Assembly: GCF_003597395.2 (NCBI RefSeq)
Contig: NC_133771.1
Span: 141,402,095-141,466,094 of the forward strand
DNA from: Chelonoidis abingdonii
Lineage: Eukaryota; Chordata; Testudines; Testudinidae
Length of the DNA: 64,000 nt
Reading direction: 5' to 3'
Part shown: positions 10,120 to 22,850 of the stretch, in pieces
Numbering within the stretch: position 1 is the first letter of the stretch
How the letters are laid out: every line of letters starts with the position of its first letter
Program-made: the position numbers and the translations under genes
The notes under the pieces: generated by a model
Database searches by the model: none
What the model saw: the letters and a program-made list of their open reading frames with translations, nothing else
What the model was told of the DNA's origin: nothing

Positions 10120-12104
10120 CATAGGAGGTATTTTCATGCACCAGTATCTTGAATGCTAGTATCCAAAACAGAGATAAGAAAACGAACTGAACAAGTTAGA
10201 GATGTGCTGAACTGATGGCTTGCCTTTTACTGTCATGTAAAGAGATGTGTAACTGATAAAATTATCCTATAAATACTGCCAGCTGTAATGTGTAACTTTG
10301 AGAGCACACCTTCTGTGTAAGGTGACTAACAACACTGCATGAGACAGCTCTCTGGAGCCTGGTATCATATTGAACCCTTTTCCTGTACTATATGCTTACT
10401 GGCATTTAGCAGTAAATTTGAGTGATATTGGTTATTTTGTCTCTTGAACATATTTCATTAAAAAACAAAGTGTGATCACGCAATTGATTATACAGTTTAT
10501 CAACAACAGTTACCATGCTTCATCAAACCAATGGCTTATCTAGTAAACAATTCTGCCTCTTTCACACCAATTGCATTATGCTTCAGACCAAGGCAAAAGC
10601 CCCAAAGGAACATTAGGATAAGAAACAATTCAAATATCAGCTTAAAATATGTTTGTTAAAGCATAAACATTAATAATGAATAAGATGAACTAGGCAATAG
10701 ATTTTGTTACAGATGACATACATACACACCGATTTTATTCCAACAAAAGCTGCGAGGTGCAAGTATTCATTTTGTGTTATCACAACACAAGGATTTCATG
10801 GAATTATCTTCATATCGTGGATGGAAACTGATACTTGAATTTCAAGTATTTACTCATGTAAAATTAGTAATTGTTCATAAAGTTTCACAGTAGTTAGAAG
10901 CACAATTGTCTTTGCAGATCTGTGTAAGGAAGGAATCAAATTCTTCCTTTGCACTTGTATTTAATATATCAAGAATGTATGTAGGCTTAGATCTATGAGC
11001 ACTTTGAAACTAGGGTAAACTTTTTTTTTTTTTTTTGCAGGGGATGATTTATCTGGTGAAAATGTGGGAAGCTCAAGAGCAGTTAAAGCCTATAATAGGG
11101 AAAACAAATAAATAAAAAATATTAGTTTGTATAGCACCAAGAATGTACAAGGTTATTTAAGTATTCACCCATTGTTAATTTATTTTATTTTTAATCTATA
11201 AAAAAAGTAATGTACTAATGTATGGGGTACAAGAGCAAAACAAAATGAATGGGCATTGAAGTTCATCATGGGCATTGTTAGTTCCATGAGGTTTTTCTTT
11301 TTTTTAATTTTGAATAAGCATTTGTTATCTTTTTGTTAGCATTTCTTTTATGGTTTAGGATTTGTAGGAAAAGGTGTGTTTTATGGCAGGACTTTGACGA
11401 GGAGAGTAATCTGCAGCAGAGGGGAGGATGTGCTAGAGGGATCGGCCACATGGAACAAGGCATGAAGAGCAATTGAAGGACATGAAGTGAGTAATTATAT
11501 ATGTGACTTCAGCAGGCTGAAAAAGGGAGCAGAAAGAGGAGTGAGAGGGGTGAGGATGAGGAGTCTGAATCTGATGCAGGAGACAAAGAAAGAAGCAAGT
11601 GAAAAAATTCAGAGAGACTGGATGCGGTCATATCCGTTTCTGTTGAGTTGAATATAAAGGTTTTTCGTTTGCATCAATAGGCAAATATTCACTGAGTGAA
11701 GGACAAAGTTAACTTATATCTCTCTCAGGAGAGCTGATCTTGATAGGAAGACAATAAATGAATCAGTAAATCGACTGAGTGTTTATTCAGAAATATGGAA
11801 ATCTCTTCACTGTGACCTTGAATTTCAAAATCATAACTACTTTTTCTTCAAAACTAAATTTCTTGGGTGGGGGAATTAAAAAAAAACAAAACCCAACTCA
11901 CCCAAAAATTATCTGTCTTTTGAGTGGTAAATAATCACTTTTCCTGTAGTCTGTCTGGGTAATCAGAGAAATACTCTTGCATATCTTGTCTAAGGAAGTA
12001 AACAATTAAGAGAAATTTCCTCCTGTGCTTGTGTTTTGTCAGTGCAACAAGGGCTGATAGTAAAGCTAAAAGCAGTCAGCAAAGTTGAGGATACTTAATA
12101 CAGT

Positions 12105-12227
12105 TAGGATGAACAGACAGCAAATGTGAAAAATTGGGACTGGGGTAGGGGGTAATAGGAGCCTATATAAGAAAAAGACCCAAAAATCGGGACTGTCCCT
12201 ATAAAATCAGGACATCTGGTCTCCCTT
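12105..12227 (-). mobile_element. About 125-bp hAT MITE, copy 1
   Basis: Starts TAGGATGAACAGA and ends CATCTGGTCTCCCTT, imperfect inverted ends of the family seen intact at 33023 and 43353. The body contains AAATCGGGACTGTCCCTATA and TAATAGGAGCCTATATAAG. The flanks AATACAGT (12097-12104) and AATGCAGT (12228-12235) match at 7 of 8 bases. Orientation is opposite to the copy at 33023. Confidence 0.8.
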
Positions 12228-12380
12228 AATGCAGTACTGGACTAAGAAACAGAGAAAGGACTTGCATAGAGGGCTTTAGCCCTACAATAACTACACCTCT
12301 ACCCTGATATAACGCAGTCCTCGGAAGACAAAGAATCTCACTGCGTTATAGGTGAGATGGCGTTATGTTAAACTTGCTTT

Positions 12381-12434
12381 GCCCCCTTCTGCTCCTTGTT
12401 CCCTGATGCCCCCTTCTGCTCCTTGTTCCCTGAT
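12381..12434. repeat. 27-bp perfect tandem duplication
   Basis: Two identical 27-base units beginning GCCCCCTTCTGCTCC and ending CCCTGAT sit head to tail inside the mariner-like element; a third partial unit (GCCCCCTCC) follows. Confidence 0.9.
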
Positions 12435-12564
12435 GCCCCCTCCAGAGACCCCCATCCCTAATCACCCCCAGGACTCCACCCCATACCCAACCCCCTTGTC
12501 TCCTGACTGCTCTGACCCCTATCCACCTCCCCTCCCCGCCCCTCTGACAGGCACTCACCGGCAG

Positions 12565-12910
12565 TGGTGGGAAGTGGAACAGCCTGGCCCCAGTCCGCTC
12601 CACTCTGCCAACTCCCAGCTGGAGTGCTCTGCTTCCCGCCGCCGGTGAGTGCGGGGAGATTGGGGAAAGGATACCTCCTTGCACCCACCTGCGTCAGGAA
12701 GTGGAGCAGCCCGGCCTCAGCCCGCTCCACTCTGTGAGCTCCCAGCCACGGTGCTTCACTTCCCGCCGCAGGTGAGTGTTGGGAAGTTGGGGAAAGGACA
12801 TCCCCCCGCACTCACCTGAGGCGGGAAGTGGAGCATTGTGGCTGGGAGCTGGCAGAGTGGAGTGGGCTGGGGCTGGGCTGCTCCACTTCTGCTGCTGCTG
12901 GTGAGTGTGG
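12565..12910. repeat. Direct and inverted repeat modules in element core
   Basis: A unit running GGGAAGTGGA-CAGCC...CGCTCCACTCTG...CTTCCCGCCG...GGTGAGTG occurs at about 12565-12655 and again at about 12695-12780. A third copy is in reverse orientation at about 12820-12910 (GCGGGAAGTGGAGCA...CAGAGTGGAG...CTGCTCCACTTC). The inverted copies could form a long hairpin. Confidence 0.6.
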
Positions 12911-15900
12911 GGGGATCCCTTCCCCCAAACCCTTTCCCCCGAGCGACATGGGTGGGTTGAGGGAAGCAGAGCAGGCTGCTCTTGGGCTCCTGCTAATCCC
13001 CTGAGCCACTCTGGGACTGCAGGACCCCCAAAAGTGCCCTCCCACAGCTCCTGCCCCCACACCCTGTAGGGGGGAGCCCCTGACCACCTTGAGACCCTTT
13101 GCCCCTTATCAAACCCCTCAGCCCCGGCCTGGCCTGGCACCCTAAACACACTGCTCAGAGCAGTGTGTCAGAGCTTTCCAGCATTGTATGAGAACCCGCA
13201 TTATATCGGGTCGTGTTATATCGGGGTAGAGGTGTATATTAGTATTATTTTAATTGTTTTTCCCATCTTTGAATTTTGGGATCCAATCTACAAGCAGCAT
13301 TATTGGTGAGATCGGTCACCATGCTGGATTCTCCAACTCCTCTTTAGGTCCCAATTCTAAGGTGCTTATTATTAAAAAAAAAAAAAATAAAAAAAATCAC
13401 CGACTCATCAAAAGACCATTATCGTCATAATGACCCAAAATTGTTACTCTTTGTAACAATAATAATTATGCTCTGAAAAGAGTGAACAGCTGTCTTTTAT
13501 TAGAAGTCAGAAATATAAAATGGAATGCCAGTCCAGCACAGGGCACTGGGGAGGGAATTTGATTCTGTGCTGGTGCAGAAGTTTACCCATACAGTTCTCA
13601 GTGTAGGATTAGGGACTGACAATATTATAGATGGCAAGTAATTTACTATTCTGACTGTTATATACATTTTTAAAGTATCCTGCACCATGGGATTCTTTCA
13701 CAAATGTCATCTTATATAACACGTGCCCCTGGGAGGGATCATAGATCTCCTGACTTTTACATAAGATCTCATTAGAAGGGTCAGGCTTCAGTTTGTCAGG
13801 TGCCTAAATTATCCAGTAGGAAAATTACTGCATTAAGAGTTGCATTAGGCTCAGCCTAATTTACACTGGAAGCTGGTTCAACAGCTCAGCCGCCTCCTCT
13901 TTGAGGGGTACTTCAGCTAAAGTGTTCTAGGTCCCTGGTCAGTTAAGGATTTGCAAAAGGGGATTAGGGCTTTCTACTAGAATCAGAACTGGATAGGCAG
14001 AGTGTGAAGTAAAAAAACTCATATTCAAGGTGGCTGAAGAGAGATTAGATCCTGTTGATACATTGTGTAGTCAATTGCTTGATCACCCTTTGGTTCAGTA
14101 TGAAATATATTTAAAAGACCAAATAACCAATGTTATTCAGGTTTATTGTTAAAAGTCAATAATACTACACTATATGAAGAAAGGTTCAATAAGATACCAG
14201 TTTTTGGGACGCAGTCTCATGCAATGTTGTTAAATTTACCTTATACAGAAAGTGTGCTCCTGAAGTTATACCCCTAAAGCTATTCTTTTTTTTTTTTTAG
14301 TTAATATGTTTACAGGTAAAGTGCATTGTGTGTCTCATCTGAAACGAGAAGCTTTCTGCTTTGTTTTTCTGGTACCATGGCGTTACTCTTATCTCTGTGT
14401 TCTGCACACATGCATTTCAAGTACCAAGGGGATGAAGGCACCCCCTTGGTTTGTACCAGCATAGAACACTCATGTATCTTCTCCTTTGCCTTTGGGACAT
14501 TCCAGTACTGTGAAAGTAACTCTCTACCTGTTTCTGTGGTAAACACCCATATGTTGTGATCCTGACAGTTTTCCTATTTACTTTTTCAGCTAATGCAAGG
14601 TGTTGTGGCATATGTAGCATAAATGAACAGAATTCTAGAGAAACATAGGCCAATTCAGGTTATGTAACTGATAGAAATGTTATATAGATATATAAAATTC
14701 ACACCACATATATTAATATATCTATCTTAGCCTAGCATATATGGGTCAACAATCCAAAAAGGCAAATTATTTGTTACAGGCAATGGAACCTATATCAGTC
14801 TCTTTAAAGTGTAAACATTTTCTTTGATACAGCATTAATAACTGCAAAAATGTGTATTATACCCAGAAAAGGTGAATATCTGACACAAGGAAAGGATTAT
14901 TTGACTAAGGCTTGAGCTTACAAAATTCACACTGAGAAGGGACAATTTCTTTGATTTCTTAAAACAAACAAACAACCCCACAATATTAAAGAGTAACAAT
15001 GTTGCATTTATATATTCATTCAGAAGGCTCTCAAGCTCTTTATCCACTTTACCAGTGGATTCATAAACTAAACACAGAACAACGTTGTCCATCACTGAAG
15101 TGTGTAGCCACCTGTGTGTGAAATGCAACGACTATCTGAGTATAGAGAAAACACACAGCGGGTTTGAACAGGATACGAAGAGACCATCTTATATAATTGG
15201 CTTTTAAGGGTAACTTTAAATGACATTATCTGAACTACACGTGTGCTACGACACCAGAAATTAACTTTTGAATGATACCAACTTGATTAGACACTTACAA
15301 TAAACTCATGTTACTCTTAAATAGAATGACTGCCAATTCAAACTGAGATAACTAATCTCTTCTTTGGGGCAAGTTCTGCCTCCTTGATCACAATGTGGGC
15401 TTTCCTTCCACTTTCTAGTGCTCCAGAGCAGGAGGCAGTAGGTGTCTGTGCTGCCTGACTCCCAGAAGAAGAGGAGCAGCTATTGCCACAGGTAGTGCTC
15501 CATGCCCCGGAGGGTGAAATGAGGTTATGGCCATAGTTCCAACCTCCCTGTGCAGCAGAACTTCTGTGTTGGGAGGATACAAGCTAATATTTTCTCAAAA
15601 TTATAGCAAAGCTCATAGGTGAGCCTGCTTCCTCAAATGTCTCCAGAGTCATTATGTCTGGTCTTGATCTCTGGAGGCATAAAGCCTCCAGCCACCTTTA
15701 CTTAGGCAGTATGCCGTCTCCTAGTGACCCCCAATATGGTTCTTGTTCTAATAACTATAACTAAGCGCTTGAAGTTTATTTTATTTATTAATCCATTTAT
15801 AATCCATGCAAAGCACCATGCTATTATGCATATAAAACTAAAAGAATTGTTAATTAAAATATTAAGTAAAAAGGAAAGATGTTTCGATAAGACATTAATA

Positions 15901-16636
15901 TTTGCGACATCGAGAAATAAAAAGAAAAGCATTTAACGTGTGACATCTAGATTTGTTTCAAAGCATTTGGTTGTACTTCATTATCTCCTCACAGTATAAT
16001 TTAATATTAGCTCTTTATTGAATCAGGTAAATTTCAACAATATCAAAATGGTTTAGATTATCTCATTTAGTGCCCTGCATTGCAGTTAGTAAATTTAATT
16101 GGTGTGGCTGCTGTCTCCCCACACTGCTCTGCAACATCGTAATAAGAATATGAATTGACTAATGGTTCTCTGGGGGAAGTTGGTATACAGTAATCTATTT
16201 TTAACTCTTGTAATTAATTCATTATTGTAATTGGATATTTAGTTGTCTCGCTGCCTTTTTGAGATTTATCAATTGTCATGCATTGCAAACTCCTGCTGTA
16301 CATCTCACAAAGATAAGCACAAGTGTGTTCGGAATCAGCAAGTGGGAACATGATTAATTCTGGTTAGCCCCTACTTTTGTGTCCCAGTAATGTCACTTAG
16401 AGCCAAGAATTGTCCAGAGTGCTGAAGAATGGAGGAAAGGATGAGCTGTCCTTGGTGCTGTAGTTACAGTACTTGAACTCCAAGGAATTAGTGAGCAAAT
16501 TAGCAAATTCTGGGCCCTAGTGACTTTGTATTAGGAGGAATTAAATAGATTAATGTCATTATCAAGAAGAACTGGTTATGTTAAGCTTAATAAACAGCCA
16601 TAGGTCAGACAAAAGACAGCTTCATTATAGTGTATA

Positions 16637-16862
16637 GTATTGTTGTAGTTGTGTTGGTCCCAGGGTATTAGAGAGAGAAGGTGGGTGAGATAATATCTGT
16701 TATTGGACCAGCTTCTGTTGGTGAGAGAGACACGCTTACAAGCTTGCATAGAGCTCTTCTTCAGGTCTTCCTAGAGCTCTGTGTAAGCATGAAAGCTTGT
16801 CTCTCTCACCAACAGAAGTTGGTTCAATAACAGATATTACCTCATCCACCTTGTCTTTCTAG
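16637..16862 (-). mobile_element. Retroelement 3'-end repeat arranged as a large inverted repeat
   Basis: The left part (TTGTGTTGGTCCCAGG, TATCTGTTATTGGACCAGC, TTCTGTTGGTGAGAGAGACA, GAGCTCTTCTTCAGGTC) is a common turtle/crocodilian repeat. From about 16768 the same text returns in reverse complement (GAGCTCTGTGTAAGC, TTGTCTCTCTCACCAACAGA, TTCAATAACAGATATTACC, CACCTTGTCTTTCT). The arms are about 90 bases each with roughly one difference in six, separated by almost no spacer. Confidence 0.75.
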
Positions 16863-17959
16863 CTTTGTTATACAAACTAACTAAACAAGCTAAAGATCTG
16901 TAGTAAAGATGAACGTCAGACTCTTGAGGACTCTGAGTTTATTACAACTATGTTCTCATGAAATAAAAGTGCCTAATGGCATGGGTCTGTGAGCTTAGAA
17001 AAAATATTTAAAGGATGTTTTGGAAAAAGGAAAGGAAAATGTCAGGAGTGTTTTTGCTCACAAGGGAAGAGGAATGTATTTTGTGGCCTTGACTATACTC
17101 TCTTTCTCCTCTTGTAGGGGTAGGAGCCTGTCGTGTTGTGTGGGCTCCTGCCCCATCTTCATTTTCTGTTGCCATTACTTTTGTTTGTATTTATAATGAA
17201 AATATGAATAATATAAACTACTGCAGGATTTGTTTCTCTGTACTGCTCTTCATTTATTAATATGAATCTTTATTAATATGAATCTTTATTGCACTTAACA
17301 ACTTGTATTTTTGTTTTCTCCATTATTCCAGTGTGAATCTGAAATAACTCCTTTGAGCCAAAGGAATTATTACAGGTTTGCACAGGTGTAACGGAAAGCA
17401 GTAAGCGTTTTAGCCCAGTAATATCATCTGCTGTTAAGGATTAGTAGTAAAAATGCTGGGTCTCCTTCAGTAAGTATTAAAATGTAATGAAACACAGTTT
17501 ATTTTGGACTCTGAACTGATGGAAGTATTAGATAAATGGTATAAATGGGGTACATCAAATGGAACACTGAAAGCCATTTTGATATAAAGTAAATTCTAAT
17601 AATTATTTTCTGGGGATGGAAGAAGGTAACAAATGAAGATTAGACTTCATGTTAACACACACACATCTGTTATCTGTCTAATATTCTAAGTTTCAAGTCA
17701 AATTCTGCGTATCTGTGTAACCTTGTTGACTTCAGCAAGGTTGCATTGATGTAACTGAAGATAGTAGCCTCTTAGGTTTTATATATGCTACAATTTGTTT
17801 AAGAAGAGCTAAATCTACTTTGGAAGAAATAAAATTTGTTTGGCCACAGATTTCCCTCTTCCTTTCTTTGTAACCAAACAGCAATGTGATGAGGACTTTA
17901 CCCCACACATTCTGTGAAAGTATTAATATGGATCTGAGAGGCCAATTAATCTGCCTGCT

Positions 17960-18650
17960 TGTACCTGGAAGGTGGGCCAAGCCTAATTAGAAACAAAGTC
18001 CAGCTGGGGGAAATCAGGGCTTGTTTCCCTAAAGAGCTGGGTGAGCCCAGTTGGGAGAGGGAAAGTTGGAAGTGAGGGAGTTCCCTCCCACTCTCTCTGA
18101 GGAACTGTGTGGAAGGCTGAGGAAGAAAGAGTGGAGAAGACCAGATAGGATTCTCTAGGGGCTAGCTGGAAACCTAGTTGGAGCCTCCCTGAATACATGA
18201 CTATGGGGAGAAGTGGGCCAGCCCCTAGATCATGTGGTGGATTGAAGGACAGAAGGACAGTTTAAAGCAACAGAGGCATTCCTATGATGAGGTGTCTGGC
18301 AGCTGAGCCTAGCCATGCTGATGGTTTGGATTTTGTATATATTACTTGAGTACTTTAGTAAAGAACTCTTGGACCCAGAAGGGGTAGAACCCTATAAAGA
18401 AGGGTTAGGCACTCCTGTGGCTGGAGTAGGCCAAAGGACAGTCTGACAGGGAGGGGGGAAATTGAGGCACAACTGCCAGAACACCACATCTGGGCACAAT
18501 GGGGTGGATTTGGGTAGCAACTTGCTGCAGGCAGTTATGAGGTGAAGGAGACTGTAGAGTTTCAGTGAGACATCTGCCACAGCAGAGAAGGTAGTGACAT
18601 CCCTGCTCCTCTCTGTTGACCGGGAGTTAGGGGTGACAAACACCGCATTC
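17960..18650 (+). mobile_element. Possible LTR-retroelement remnant
   Basis: The stretch is purine-rich and contains ACTTTAGTAAAGAACTCTTGGACCCAGAAGG and GAGAGCTGGGTGAGCCCAG-like phrases that I associate with turtle LTR retroelements. No LTR ends, primer-binding site or duplication could be defined, so this is a weak call. Confidence 0.3.
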
Positions 18651-20897
18651 ACAAGGTAATTTTATTAGATGATCCATAGGTTGGATAGGATCTGTTCTTC
18701 TTGTGCTTGTACTACTGGGGAACTTATTTTTCATTAATTCTGTCTACTCCTCACTCTCACACTCCAAACAAATATCCTCCTAACTCCCAGATACTGTATA
18801 AGGGCTTTGAGTGTTCATTATTGTACATATAGCAGGTCACTCTTTCTCTAGAATAGATTGACTGGCTGTGGAACAAGTATTCCTGGCTTTGGGAGATTTT
18901 TGTGTGTGCTTTGTTTAGAAGTTCACGTTGAGTAGAAATATAATATTTGTAATGTTAATAAAATAAACTTTCATTATTTGGCTAATCCATTATTTATTTT
19001 TGTCTGTGCCTATCTTGTAGCTTTCTTTTATTAAATGCAAATAGTTTCCTGAGGGTAGCTCTCTTTTTGTATTATAGAGTTATTCATTCACAGTTCATTC
19101 AAGGTAGAAGCACTCAGTTTCACTTTGCAGTACTGCAAAGCATCATTCATAGACAAGTTACAGCACAAAAAGAAATTACTCCATGGTACCATATTCATTC
19201 AGAGAAAATGGGTGAGAATGTGCTAGAAGCTATTTTCCAGTAGGAGGCTCCTAAATACTATATTTACATTTCCCAGTTTTTTTTCCTGTAGCCTGCTTTC
19301 CTCTCCCATTAGCCTCTAAATTCCTCCCATGTGAGCATTCCAGGACTCATCCTTCTCCATTAGTGGGTCAGCCAGTGGTTTAGGCCCTTAGGATATCTGA
19401 ATGATCTTGAGAACGAAAGAGGATGTATGTTGACATAAAACAAATCAATTCAACCAGAAAGGACCCATTCTTTCAGTTTCACTACATGCATTTCTAAAGG
19501 TATTTTAAATTGCACTGGTCTGGGATTCGCTATACATTGCACTGGATCATTGCCAAAAAGTACTTGTAGAATATGAGATTAGTGCCATGTTTCAAGCTTT
19601 CCGACATTAGAAATAATTTTTTCCCCTGTAGGTTTCAGGATATCACACACATTTCACTGAGTTCACGCACATTTTAATGGTCTTAGAACTACTAGAACAA
19701 ACTTTTAAGCTTTTATGCGATCTGAAAGAGAGAATTCCAACCACATATAGCATAAGTCTTGAATTTTGGTATTTTGTGAAATGTCAACTAATTTTATAGC
19801 AAAATAAGCAAAAGGGTAAGTAAGAATTTTATTATTTTAAACAATGTGTGGCTGCTTATATGTTGTTTAATCGAGCTTCTGTTGTGGTAGGCCATGTACA
19901 AAAAAAGAACAAAGCATGAAACCATGATACCTGACTCAGAGCACAGGTTTTCAGAATTTTTATTGTGCTCTCGAGGGTTGCTTTCAATAAAAGTTTAAGA
20001 TTTAACTGGCACTGTTGTTCCCTCTGCAGAGCTGTTTGAGGCTGCTGTTACTGATAAGCTATTGCTGCAACAGACCCAGGAAATTAAATATAGAAAACAT
20101 TAGACTTAATGGTGAGAAACCAGCACAGAGCTTTATCCAGTGCAAATGCTTTCCAGGCCAATAACCTTTTCCAGGCATTACATCAGGACTCATGATCAGT
20201 GATATTACTTTGATGTAATACTGTTTTTTCATGCAGTGTAAAAGTATTAAGCCAACCACAGCTGTATGAAAAATGCCACATACTGACATAGATAAACTTC
20301 TGAATATTTAAGTTAAATACAATATGGCAAAAGTTTCTTTTGCTTGTCATCTGGTTCATAATATTTAAGAAGCAATCTACCCTTGACATAAATGAGCTTT
20401 AATTTTTTTTTTAACACCTACAGTTGATAAAGAGAAAAGCTTTTTGGATGATCCAAATTATTAAAATACTTGATATGGTCTCATAAATGGAACAGTGTTA
20501 AAAGGAACAATGCCAACCTGTACTTGAGGGGAAAAAAAAAAGAAAAGGAGCCCCTCTTCCCTGCCAGAAATCAAGGCCAGATCTCAACTTGTGCATATTG
20601 TCATAGTTCTATTAAAGTCAATGGAACTCTGACTGTGTACACCATCTGAGAGGCTGGCCATGACTACTTAAAAATATCATCCCAATCCTTACTCAGACAA
20701 ACCATCCACTAATTACAATGTAAATAGTCAATGGGAGTTTTGCTTGAGTAAGAACTCCCAAGATCAGATCTGTTGTTTGGCTCATCAGCAATGCCATCCT
20801 AACATATTGCATAGATCATACTAACAGACGAACAAGCAAATGGTTAAAAGCCTATTTCTAATTTAGCTAAAATCCCATTTAACAGCATAAACCAAAA

Positions 20898-20974
20898 CCC
20901 GGTGTGAAATCCTGGCCCTACTGAAGTCAACAGCAGAACTCTTTGACCTCTAGAGGGCCAGGATTTTACCCCCA
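20898..20974. mobile_element. Ancient amniote palindromic MITE
   Basis: GGTGTGAAATCCTGGCCCT...TGAAGTCAA is followed after a short loop by its near reverse complement TTGACCTCTAGAGGGCCAGGATTTTACC. This foldback type is widespread in amniotes and is old. Confidence 0.65.
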
Positions 20975-21770
20975 GTGTTAAGGAACTGCCCATATGCCTT
21001 TTCTTGAGGTAGATGCACACAGAGAGGGGACTGCCTGGATCCTGGAGGGAGTTATCTGAGTCAATGATTTTTATTTGAATTTACACAAAGCATATTTTGC
21101 TTCTATTTTGACTTACTTTTTTCTCACATAATTTGAAACCTCATTCATTAGGATGTCAATAATGTGGATCCCTCTGTTTAACTTGTTTCCTCAACATTTT
21201 AGTTATATTTTAGCCCTGGATTAATATTTTAACATTGCTCCTCTTATGCTTTATTTGCCTCCCATTAATGCCTTAGAATTGGAACTAGTCCTTCCTTATC
21301 TTTAAATAAGTATTTTGGCACATTTGTAACTTCTTGTATTATTCTATTGTTTTTAATGAGAAATTCGGACACCGCCATCTTACTTCTGGTTTTGAAATAT
21401 CTATTTTAGTGTTGAATTTTGCTGTTAGGACTATGCAATGTTTTCATCTTCAGATTATATGTTTTTTCCAAATTGATCCTTAAAAACACTGAGGATTAAA
21501 TTTTTGAATGTGGTATAAATGTGATCGTAGAAAGAAAGACTTGATAAAATTATGCATTTTAAAAACAAAATAAGGTGTATGAACAAGTGGATCAGAACGT
21601 TTAAAGGATGAGTTATTTTTGAGATTGGTAACCATAATTGTTAAATAACAGTTAACTGGATTGTCTTGGCGACTTTGAAATTAAAAATCCTCAGTTAACA
21701 AAATAAATTGCAAATTAAAGAAGAGATATCAGAATTTTCATCTCAGAATGTTGCTTTGTTTGGTTTATAG

Positions 21771-21845
21771 AACTGTCCATTATGAAGGTGGTGCTGTGTC
21801 GATTCATGCTCGTTCCCTTTGGCGACTAGAGACTCTGAGAGTTGC
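21771..21845 (+). CDS. RYR2: RYR2 exon 11 (MIR / beta-trefoil region)
   Basis: This 75-base internal exon follows an acceptor ending TTATAG and is followed by the donor GTAAG. The frame is 1 base, 24 codons, 2 bases. It reads TVHYEGGAVSIHARSLWRLE followed by TLRV, with split codons for an Arg at the left and an Ala at the right. This corresponds to human residues about 258-283, with one Val-to-Ile change (SVHARS to SIHARS). The segment lies in the second N-terminal beta-trefoil domain (MIR repeat family), which packs against neighbouring subunits in the cytoplasmic cap and is a known cluster region for arrhythmia mutations in people. The recognition is from direct reading plus knowledge of the RYR2 sequence; no alignment was run. 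Confidence 0.95.
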
Positions 21846-22850
21846 GTAAGTAACAATACAGTAAGAAAAAATGTATACAATATAATCAAACGATCAGCTG
21901 TCTCTAAATCAACAGTCACTTTTGTGTTAAGAACAAAAATTATTAGACAGTCTGTATTGTAAAGGAAAACATCTACAAAAGGATGATGTAAAGTTGGAGT
22001 GCTTGCTGGGAATCGTGCCTTATTTAGCTGTGACTGGAATATACAAGCATTCCTTAAAGTTTCACTCACAAATATGCAGTTATGATAAAACGTGAAGTGA
22101 CAAATTATCATTTTAGAGACTAAATGACAATAGCTGTGGGGAAATGTTACACTCTCATGATGCTGTGGAATGTGTGCATGTCATTTAAAGGGATGATGTT
22201 AAAAGACATTGAATTGATATAAGGGAAATGGAGAGATTCCCTCCACTCCCCTTTAGTTACTTTTGGACTAAATTGTGCTTGAGCGACAGCAGTGAAACCG
22301 CATGAGAATCTCTGCCTTTTTGTTTCCCAAACCTTTTTCTTCACATGTTTCAGGGTAGTATTTTGTACTGTGTAATGTGTACCACCTGGCAAATAAAGGC
22401 ACAAGAACAGTGAGTTATGTTATGATTCGATAGTCTTATGCCATCTATGGAATTTGACAGACAATGTGTGCAGACTGCAGGTTTAGAGAACTTGTCAAAA
22501 GAATCTGCAATACAAGTCAGCTCTGACAGTAGTAATCTTCCTTTACAAGGAACATGACTGTTACAATCAAAATGTAAAACTTTTTTTGGGTGGGACACAA
22601 TTATTGCCAAATTTCCGATGTTTTGTTAGCAAGGGTGTCAGCTTATAACTTTCCAGCTGGTGCTCAGATGGATGACCTCTTAAAGCTTACTGCTAAGTAG
22701 TCACATTTATGTGCATCAGTGATTAGAAGTAAATTTTGAATGTATTGAATTGGGCACATGCTTTGTGACAAATCAGTCTAATACGTATGTGTGTTTGTTA
22801 TTACTATTAGACAACACTATATTGTGCAACACTTATATCAATGAACTGTG

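Larger units (their letters stand above)
12294..13234 (-). mobile_element. TA-flanked mariner-like non-autonomous element, copy A
   Basis: Ends CACCTCTACCCTGATATAAC and, inverted, GTTATATCGGGGTAGAGGTG, with TA on both sides (12292-12293 and 13235-13236), as for Tc1/mariner insertions. The subterminal text includes CGCAGTCCTCGG, ACTGCGTTATAGGTGAGATG and ACCCGCATTATATCGGG. The 941-bp element has a GC-rich core with a 27-base tandem duplication (12381-12434) and repeated modules at 12565-12910. No transposase frame is seen; open frames here are shadows of the GC-rich core. Orientation is set relative to copy B. Confidence 0.8.
1..21770 (+). other. RYR2 intron 10 (3' part)
   Basis: Non-coding. 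A read-through for exons 8-10 (for example a segment encoding GYLIGGDVLRLLHGHMDE) found nothing, so they lie upstream or in the N gap. Identified pieces are listed separately. I see no firm element in 430-1420, 4300-4910, 5830-6585, 6770-8280, 9580-9858, 10130-12104, 13240-16670, 16862-17960 and 18650-20890. These are AT-rich intron with short homopolymers such as T runs near 4709, 11022 and 14285 and A runs near 13374, and occasional old-repeat phrases such as AGTCAATGG near 20615 and 20729. Confidence 0.85.

Noticed and set aside
11020..11070. Possible exon after a strong polypyrimidine/AG (T-run then GCAG at 11040)
   Set aside because: The following codons do not match RYR2 exon 10 or any part I know and no donor follows in a matching frame.
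15702..15936. Overlapping open frames on both strands in an AT-rich stretch
   Set aside because: Composition alone explains them; the translated content is Ile/Lys/Phe-rich and resembles no protein I know.
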